The notes beneath the pieces were generated by a model. It was not told the DNA's origin. It saw nothing but the letters and a program-made list of their open reading frames with translations, and searched no databases. Shown here piece after piece: positions 58,347-64,000 of a stretch of DNA of 64,000 bases. Within the stretch, counting starts at the first letter, position 1; each line of letters begins with the position of its first letter. This stretch comes from Steinernema hermaphroditum (lineage: Eukaryota; Nematoda; Chromadorea; Rhabditida; Steinernematidae), in NCBI GenBank assembly GCA_030435675.1, contig CM059622.1:11160001-11224000 (forward strand). Reading direction: 5' to 3'. The translations under genes and the position numbers were made by a program.

Positions 58347-58618
58347 CTAACACCAGTGTGAAAAGAACTTCTGAACGCATTTCGGACTCTTCCAGTCCAC
58401 GAGGAAGAACCTGTGATGCATTGTCGGACCGGGAATCCACAGAGGAATGTATCGGCTCGAGGGTTTCAGAAGGGAACGGACGAGCGAGGCGAACGTTTTG
58501 TCTTCGATTCCGTAGTCACTTAAGGGGCCGTGGATTTCAACGTTTATCTATGGTCTCTTTTAAGGTATAAGCATCCAAGAGTTACCTACCTGACAAAAAG
58601 CCAAATCTGCGATGTCCA
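58347..58618 (-). pseudogene. Truncated 3' end of the FkbM methyltransferase
   Basis: Contains the complete last exon (58547-58347, same 201 nt and still open), the preceding intron with changed sequence, and the last 29 nt of exon 4 (58618-58590). The upstream exons are absent, because the duplication breakpoint lies within exon 4. Nonfunctional as a methyltransferase; the sequence ends with the stop at 58349-58347. Confidence 0.85.
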
Positions 58619-59479
58619 CTAACTAGGGCAATACAGTATAAACAGCTCATTCGATTCCAACCAGCAGAAGTTTTTTCCTTTGAGAGTTTCTTGTCTATGT
58701 GCGTAAGGAACATGTTCGATGATGTGATTTAGGTGTGGTGAGATGTGAATGCAGGTGTAACAGTTGATTTTTCGTATTCTCGGCTTCGATCCGTTGGTGT
58801 CTGATGTGTGTGTCCGGTTGCAGCGGTCGTACGCAATCATTTGAAAAGTCGTCGGGTTCTGATATTCAGGATTCCACTGGCCTCTAATAGGACAACTTGA
58901 AGCGGTGGTGAAGTCAAGGTGCTGTGTAACAAAGGCTGGAAAAGAAGAGTGATACAACTGATAACCTCGACTGCCAGCGATAATCAGGTGTCTACAATAC
59001 ACAGTGGAAACGTATTATTCAATACTTTTTACATTCGTATTAATCCTACATCATCTAATCATGCGATCGTCAACTTTTGATCGAAAATTCGGAAGTACAC
59101 CCATATATCATTATGAACAGACAGTTTTCATCCCCATTGTTTAAAAGTGCATTCTGATTGGATTATCTGTGTAAAATTCACGTTTGTTCTGGATTCTGGA
59201 CTGCCGCCGCAAACTTCTGTCGAAAGTCCCTTTTACCGATCCGATATCATCCAATTTAATCCGATATCATCCAATCATGCGATCGTCAACTTTTGATCAA
59301 CAATTCGAAAGTACATCCATATTATTATTCTGAATAGTCATTCCATTTCCCTTTTTGTTCAAAAGTGCATTCTGATTGGATTACGATGACTTCCATGTGT
59401 AGAACTCGATTCACGTCTGTTTTGGATTAAAATTCTGCATAAAAGCCGTCCCACAATCGACGATCCATCACCCATCGCC
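58619..59479. other. Intergenic beyond the right breakpoint
   Basis: A minus-strand frame of 127 codons (58619-59002, cysteine-rich, containing CIHISPHLNHIIEHVPY) begins at the breakpoint but is not recognised. 59041-59130 and 59271-59370 are direct repeats (ATGCGATCGTCAACTTTTGA and GCATTCTGATTGGATTA), and 59200-59480 is homologous to the DNA near peptide copy A. Confidence 0.45.
59438..59445 (+). promoter_or_regulatory. TATA-like box of peptide copy B
   Basis: CATAAAAG 35 bp upstream of the ATG at 59480, matching the position of the box at copy A. Confidence 0.4.
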
Positions 59480-59635
59480 ATGCAGTTCCTCCACTTCGTC
59501 CTCCTCGTCTTCGTCCTGGTCGCCTTCGTCTCCGACTTCATTGCCGCTGAACACGACCCGTGTGGTCCCCTTGGCGGCATCCTTGGAGGACTTTGCGTTA
59601 ACTTCAAACAAGGAATCGTTCTTGAGGAGAAATAA
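59480..59635 (+). CDS. 51-aa secreted peptide, copy B
   Basis: Single exon, same length as copy A, with three substitutions (Val to Leu in the signal peptide, Leu to Phe after the second cysteine, Ile to Val near the end), all conservative. Signal peptide FVLLVFVLVAFVSDF, mature part with DPCGPLGGILGGLC and a charged EEK end. AATAAA lies 73 nt after the stop. Its upstream region is repeated in tandem. It is in opposite orientation to copy A and not at its mirror position with respect to the eva-1 palindrome, so this is a separate duplication. Confidence 0.65.
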   Translation: MQFLHFVLLVFVLVAFVSDFIAAEHDPCGPLGGILGGLCVNFKQGIVLEEK

Positions 59636-61665
59636 CTTGCATCAAGCTGCCGACAAAAATTTGAGAAATCTTGTTAGTAACCTTGGCAAAAATTGTTGGT
59701 TTAAAGTTAATAAAACTGGATATATTCCATCACCAGTTCAACACAATAATGAAAGAAGTTGCATATAAAATTATCAGCACGCACTGATTCATTTAAACGA
59801 TGCCCGATCTACTTTTACCATACTTGTGAAACACAGGCTATGTCTCAAATTTTTATTTTAGTTTAATCTTATATGATCTAATGGAATGTAAGCTACGCAC
59901 ACGAATCGCGCATGATTCACTCACCGTTCACACACAAAATAATTTGAAGTACGATTCAAGACTGCTCAGTGATGATCGATTTTTCTGTGTCACACGGATT
60001 TGAGACGAATTATGACTCATATGGTAAGACACATAAAGAATCAAGCACAGCTCATGAGTTACCGTTCCTGCTCGAGCGACCTTTATAATGTACTGTTCCT
60101 GAGTGATGCACAATCCCTGCGTGCTTTCATTTTCAGCAAGCCATAGAAATTCGAACTCCCAATTCGCCAACGAAAATTTGACAAGTGGGAAGCGATCCGG
60201 TAGTCGGTTCGCTCTCTCAGAAATAAGACTTCGCAGACTTCTGTCAAGAGACACCGTGCACACATGAGTCTGTTGGGCTGTGCGTGTTTATCTATCCAAA
60301 GGAGAACGGTCGTATTGGATCAGAGGAGCTATTCGAGGAGCGATCGGTTTGACAAAAAAACTGATGACTGAAGTCGGTATTGAATCGACCTCGACCGTTT
60401 TACAAATAAGACACATTCGCAATGAGCCACACATACAGTTCTTGGCTAAGCCTCTGGTTTGTCCGCGGGGTTAGTGTTAAACAGAAGCGATTCCATGTGA
60501 CGGTAATTTTGTCGGCCGCCGGCTCATTGGTGTCTTCCTTTGGCAGACGACTTCCTCCGCACTGGGAATGGTCGAATTCGGTTGGTTTCAGAAAGCAAAT
60601 AAATTGAGGACTGAGGGCAACATTGAACTGTCCTCGGCCGATTAAAAATCAAACACATTCGCAACGAACCACACCGACACTTCACTACTACCATACTTCG
60701 TTGCCCGCTAAGCCTCTGCTTTATTTGCGGGGCCTTCCGGCTCCTTCCGATAGGCCGTTCTTGTGTCTTCTTCCGGCAGGCTACTTCCTCCGGTACGGAT
60801 GCTTAGCGTCCTATCGTTTATGAGACATGTTCCCATAATTTTATGGTATACTAAATTACAGAACGGATTCTTATAAACGTGCATTTTGATTCTGTTCATG
60901 CATTAAACTCCAAAATTGGACGAAAAGTGCCTTTGTTCGATTTAATGGTCCTCCGAACTTTTTACTGCCCTCTGTTCCCTGAAGGACATATTTGTAATAA
61001 AAATTTTGAGTGGCCGTCCGCGAAAGTGCTCCTTCATAAAAAGCTCATTGTTCCAATTTTGTGTTATTAAAAATTTTGTTCCCATCGGTCACCGGAAAAA
61101 CTATCAAAGAAGCTAAGTACCCTAAAATTTGTGATCTTCACTCTCAATTCGACCATAAAGGGAAAGAAAAGCTCTGAAATGTGATTTGTGCAAAAAGCAG
61201 TGCTTATTCAAATATCCCCGAATTAGTTCCTCCGATAAATCTTCACATCCGCTATGCGCTCTGATTCGCGAAGACAACCCATCAGGATTCCGCCTCAGTT
61301 CTACCGGAAAAAAACGCTTCTTCTGCGTCGCCGATGATTTATGATCTTTCCCTGCCTCTCCACGCTCTGCAACTTCAAGTGCAAATTTGCGAATTTCGCG
61401 TCAGAACGGATTAGCTTCTGGTGCGAGGCTTCTTTTCGACGCTAGACGAGCGCCGCCCGAGGCTCAAAAAAGGAGTAGAAACGGCGATCGCTCTCTTCTT
61501 TGTCATCCATCAGCCGATCGCTTTCGTTCCGGACTCCCACTTCTTCCCGTCCCACATTTGTCGATCCCCGCCGCTTGTGGTTTTGACCCAGATCGCCTTC
61601 CTTCACGCAGTTTCTCCAGGCTGACGTGTGTCTGGAGAAGTGGTGTCGGTGTCGTTTTTCGCCCC
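59636..61665. other. Intergenic, with a tandem duplication
   Basis: 60370-60560 and 60610-60800 are diverged direct repeats of about 240-bp spacing (shared ACACATTCGCAA(T/C)GA, CTAAGCCTCTG, TTGCGGGG-like and GTGTCTTC segments). 61.2-61.66 kb is the presumed promoter of the astacin gene. No other feature is supported. Confidence 0.45.
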
Positions 61666-64000
61666 ATGCCCATGATACTAATCTTTGCACTTTGCTGCTA
61701 TCTACTTCCGCCTCTGGCCGTCTGTGCCAACGAAGACCGCGAGATCAAGGATGAGCTGAATGCGCACTTCTCCGTGGACGAGGAGCAGCTGCACGAAGTC
61801 AGCGATCTGCTGGTCAGGCTCAAGACGTTGGCCCACAGTCAGGCTTATGGCGACCGAGTGTTCAGCAGAGATGTATGCAGGGGGTGCTCTTGAAATGGAC
61901 TCATGGAGAACTTTCAGAGTGAAGTGGACAGTAAGAAAGCGGTGTCCATCAGTGCGGCGCAACCGAAGACCAAACCGAATTTGGCGCCTTATTTGTTTGA
62001 AGGTAAGGAATGTGTTCTTGGCAGTACGGTAACTGAGAGTAAGGGAGTATTCTAGCACTTCTTAATAGAACTGTATCTAATCGTTAGAGTGTACACCGAC
62101 AGTAACGACATTAATAGACTTAACAATGTTATTAACTTCGCATTCAATGTTGGCCGACTCATGAATTCCTAAGTTATTAAGAAAAGTTATTCCCTGTTTC
62201 GCTGTAACTAGGTGGTTTTTTTTAATTCTCAAATACTCCATTTAATAACGTTCGTAAAAGTTTAATAAGATTAGTACATTGAGTAATCAAAAAAGGCAAA
62301 AATTATTCCCATGCCGGGAATCGAACCCGGGCCGCGTGGGTGAAAGCCACGAATCCTAACAACTAGACCACATGGGATGCAATTCCATTTCTTCCAGGGG
62401 CGCTTTTACTTTCACACAGCCATTCATGTTCTTTCAGGTGACATCTTCTTGAGCAGAAAACAGGCTGGCTCTCTACTCGATCACTTAGCCGGCAAATCGA
62501 GTCCCAAAGGTCGGCAGACAAGAAGTCTCAGCTCCGATCCGGAAGCCATATGGACGACGTTTCCCATAAAATATCGTTTTCATGACTCATTAAGTTCGTT
62601 AGTTCGTCGCCCCGACACGTCTACATATGTTTCGTATTTTCAGCGATTTTCGCCATTTCGCAAATCATCAAAGCCATCGAGTTCTGGCAAAGCCAAACGT
62701 GCCTCACCTTCCAGAACGTGCAAGAACTGAGAATCGACGGCGACTACATAGAATTCTTCAAGGGACAAGGATGTTACTCCATGATTGGGCGCTACGGTGG
62801 ACGCCAAGGTGTGTCCATCGGAGAGGGCTGTGAACGTGTGGGAGTGATTGAACATGAAATCGGTCATGCGCTCGGTTTGTGGCACGAGCAGTCACGGCCC
62901 GATGCCGAGAACTATGTGGAGATCCAGAAGGACTTCATTTTGCCCTCGTACATGGGCGATTTCCAGCTCCGAGGTAGAACGATCGGCCTTAGAGACCTAG
63001 AAACGCGTTATGCCATCATAGGTTGGGACGAGATCAAAACGCTCGGCGTGCCCTATGACCTCGGCTCCGTGATGCACTACGGGTCCACGGCGTTCAGCGC
63101 CGACGGGATGAGTCGAACTCTGGTCACCAGAGATCCTCTCTATCAGAACACAATCGGGCAGCGCGAGAGGCTGTCGTTTTATGATATCCAAATAATCAAC
63201 AAGGCGTACTGCAATGGTAAATCCCGTCCTCTCACCTACATTAATCCATGCATAGATAGATAAATGCGGCGGACGGAATCAGTGCATCAATGGAGGCTAT
63301 GCCCACCCAGCCAACTGTCAGCGGTGTCTTTGTCCGCAGGGATACGGGGGAGATCGATGCCAAAGGAATCAGGACCCTATCAGTGAGTTTCTCTATTAGA
63401 CAAATTACTTGAATGATTTGGAAAAAAAAGTCTTGCACGGAGTGGGATTCGAACCCACGCATCGATACCGATACCAGAACGCTCCGTCGCGTTAAGCTGT
63501 CGCTTGAGTCTGGCGCCTTAGACCACTCGGCCATCCGTGCACATCTGCTTCGATCACTCTTTTGTACATGTTCCCCGTCAGCGTTCTTTTCAAATGTCAC
63601 GACATATGACAAAACGGTTGATTCATATGCTGTGCACGCCTGTGCGACCACACACAACGATTTTCGCTTCAGACGCTGTTTGCGGAGATGTCCATATTCT
63701 CAAGCACAGTGAGTGGATTACGATCGAATCGCCGGGCTACGGTAGAGAAGGATATGATGAGAATCAGATGTGCAGCTGGATCGTCAAAGCGCCTTACGGC
63801 CAGCGGGTGGAAGTCGAGTTCGTGGACGATTTCTCCTTCCTCTGTACAAGTACCTGCATCGACTATGTGGAGCTGAAGATCCAAAGGGACCAGAAAAACA
63901 CCGGAATGAGATTCTGTTGCTTCGATAAGCCTTCTGAGAAGCTGATTTCCGAGAGCCGGATCATGGCGATCATCTTCAGATCGCAGGCGTCGAACGACGT
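61666..64000 (+). CDS. Astacin metalloprotease (NAS family), 3' end beyond window
   Basis: Exons 61666-61872, 61918-62002, 62438-62593, 62644-63216, 63260-63382 and 63673-64000 (continues past the window). Secreted zinc endopeptidase. In order: signal peptide (MILIFALCCYLLPPLAVCA), a propeptide with LFEGDIFLSRKQA, a basic site RQTR before the protease, the astacin domain with HEIGHALGLWHEQSRPD (three zinc-binding His) and the Met-turn SVMHYGSTAF, an EGF-like domain (CINGGY to CLCPQGYGGDRC), and the first part of a CUB domain (VCGDVHILKHSEWITIESPGY). The arrangement fits nematode NAS proteins with EGF-CUB(-TSP1) tails such as the NAS-33 to NAS-37 group, involved in cuticle or matrix processing; assignment within the group is inference. 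All exon junctions after the first are phase 1. Introns 2 and 5 each contain an antisense tRNA gene. Confidence 0.93.
62306..62377 (-). tRNA. tRNA-Glu (UUC)
   Basis: Reverse complement: acceptor TCCCATG/CATGGGA with discriminator A, box A TGGTCTAGTTGTTAGGA, anticodon loop with TTC (GGCTTTCACC), and T arm CCGGGTTCGATTCCCGG. 72 nt, no intron. It is nested, antisense, in intron 2 (62003-62437) of the astacin gene, ending 60 bp before the next exon. Confidence 0.95.
63434..63540 (-). tRNA. tRNA-Leu (CAA) with intron
   Basis: Reverse complement starts GCACGGATGGCCGAGTGG (class II box A), has anticodon CAA in GACTCAAG, then an intron of about 22-25 nt. The rest of the anticodon stem (TTCTGG), a long variable arm and the T arm GTGGGTTCGAATCCCAC follow, ending TCCGTGC plus discriminator A. 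107 nt in all. An intron after the anticodon is typical of tRNA-Leu(CAA). Nested antisense in intron 5 (63383-63672) of the astacin gene. Confidence 0.95.

Larger units (their letters stand above)
51662..58618 (-). repeat. Right arm of the large inverted duplication
   Basis: Reverse-complement homolog of 41658-49039 (coordinates sum to about 100,276 outside and 100,701 inside the left-specific duplication). It starts inside eva-1 exon 8 and ends inside FkbM exon 4, where homology stops abruptly at TGGACATCGC. Confidence 0.95.

Noticed and set aside
41658..58618. The palindrome as a pure long-read or haplotype assembly artefact
   Set aside because: Divergent last exons, a unique spacer, an arm-specific tandem duplication and a sharp breakpoint in the FkbM exon are hard to obtain from a simple foldback read. 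Not excluded without raw reads.
59928..60263. 111-codon minus-strand frame
   Set aside because: No splice-consistent neighbours, no family resemblance and AT-rich composition.

Overview
The window is eukaryotic and reads as a free-living or insect-associated nematode, most likely a rhabditid in the broad sense. Most introns I could define are 42-52 nt with GT..TTTCAG or GT..TTTAG borders. The gene families also fit: a CYP33-like P450, a cluster of six serpentine chemoreceptor-like 7TM genes, an EVA-1-type lectin receptor, a NAS astacin and a TACC/TAC-1 protein. I cannot name the genus. Exon joins were built by hand from splice signals, reading frame and comparison among paralogs; no search was run.

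Layout. 0.7-2.5 kb: intact P450 (+) behind a TATA box. 3.2-4.1 kb: RNase H2 subunit B (-) with a one-base frameshift. 6.4-6.8 kb: a small secreted 8-cysteine protein (+). 7.0-8.7 kb: a foldback element with a dead Tc1-type transposase. 10.4-11.4 kb: a transposon-like element with 8-bp target duplications and a passenger ORF, inserted just upstream of a frameshifted F-box-like gene (11.5-12.5 kb). 13.1-33.2 kb: six related 7TM receptor genes (five -, one +), interspersed with tRNA-Gly, tac-1, an orphan GC-rich gene, a possible tRNA-derived SINE and a tiny candidate peptide gene. 34.3 kb: a 51-aa secreted peptide gene (-), whose paralog lies at 59.5 kb (+). 36.6-37.4 kb: two small inverted-repeat elements, the second in the same family as the 10.4-kb element. 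37.7-39.5 kb: a protein with repeated winged-helix-like modules and an SGNH-like tail. 40.3-41.9 kb: tRNA-Arg and an FkbM-type membrane methyltransferase.

The dominant structure is a large inverted duplication. The left arm (41,658-49,039) and right arm (51,662-58,618) each carry a complete nine-exon eva-1 gene plus about 3 kb of upstream DNA. The two genes point at each other across a spacer of about 2.6 kb. The arms are nearly identical internally but diverge at both ends, including the last eva-1 exon. The right arm cuts through the FkbM gene and keeps only its 3' end.

The last 2.3 kb hold the 5' part of an astacin metalloprotease (propeptide, protease, EGF, start of CUB) with two antisense tRNA genes in its introns; it runs off the window.

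Three genes (RNase H2B, the first receptor, the F-box-like gene) each show a single frame break at a homopolymer or short repeat. Base-level assembly error is therefore as likely as true pseudogenisation. Intergenic stretches with nothing recognisable are listed as such.
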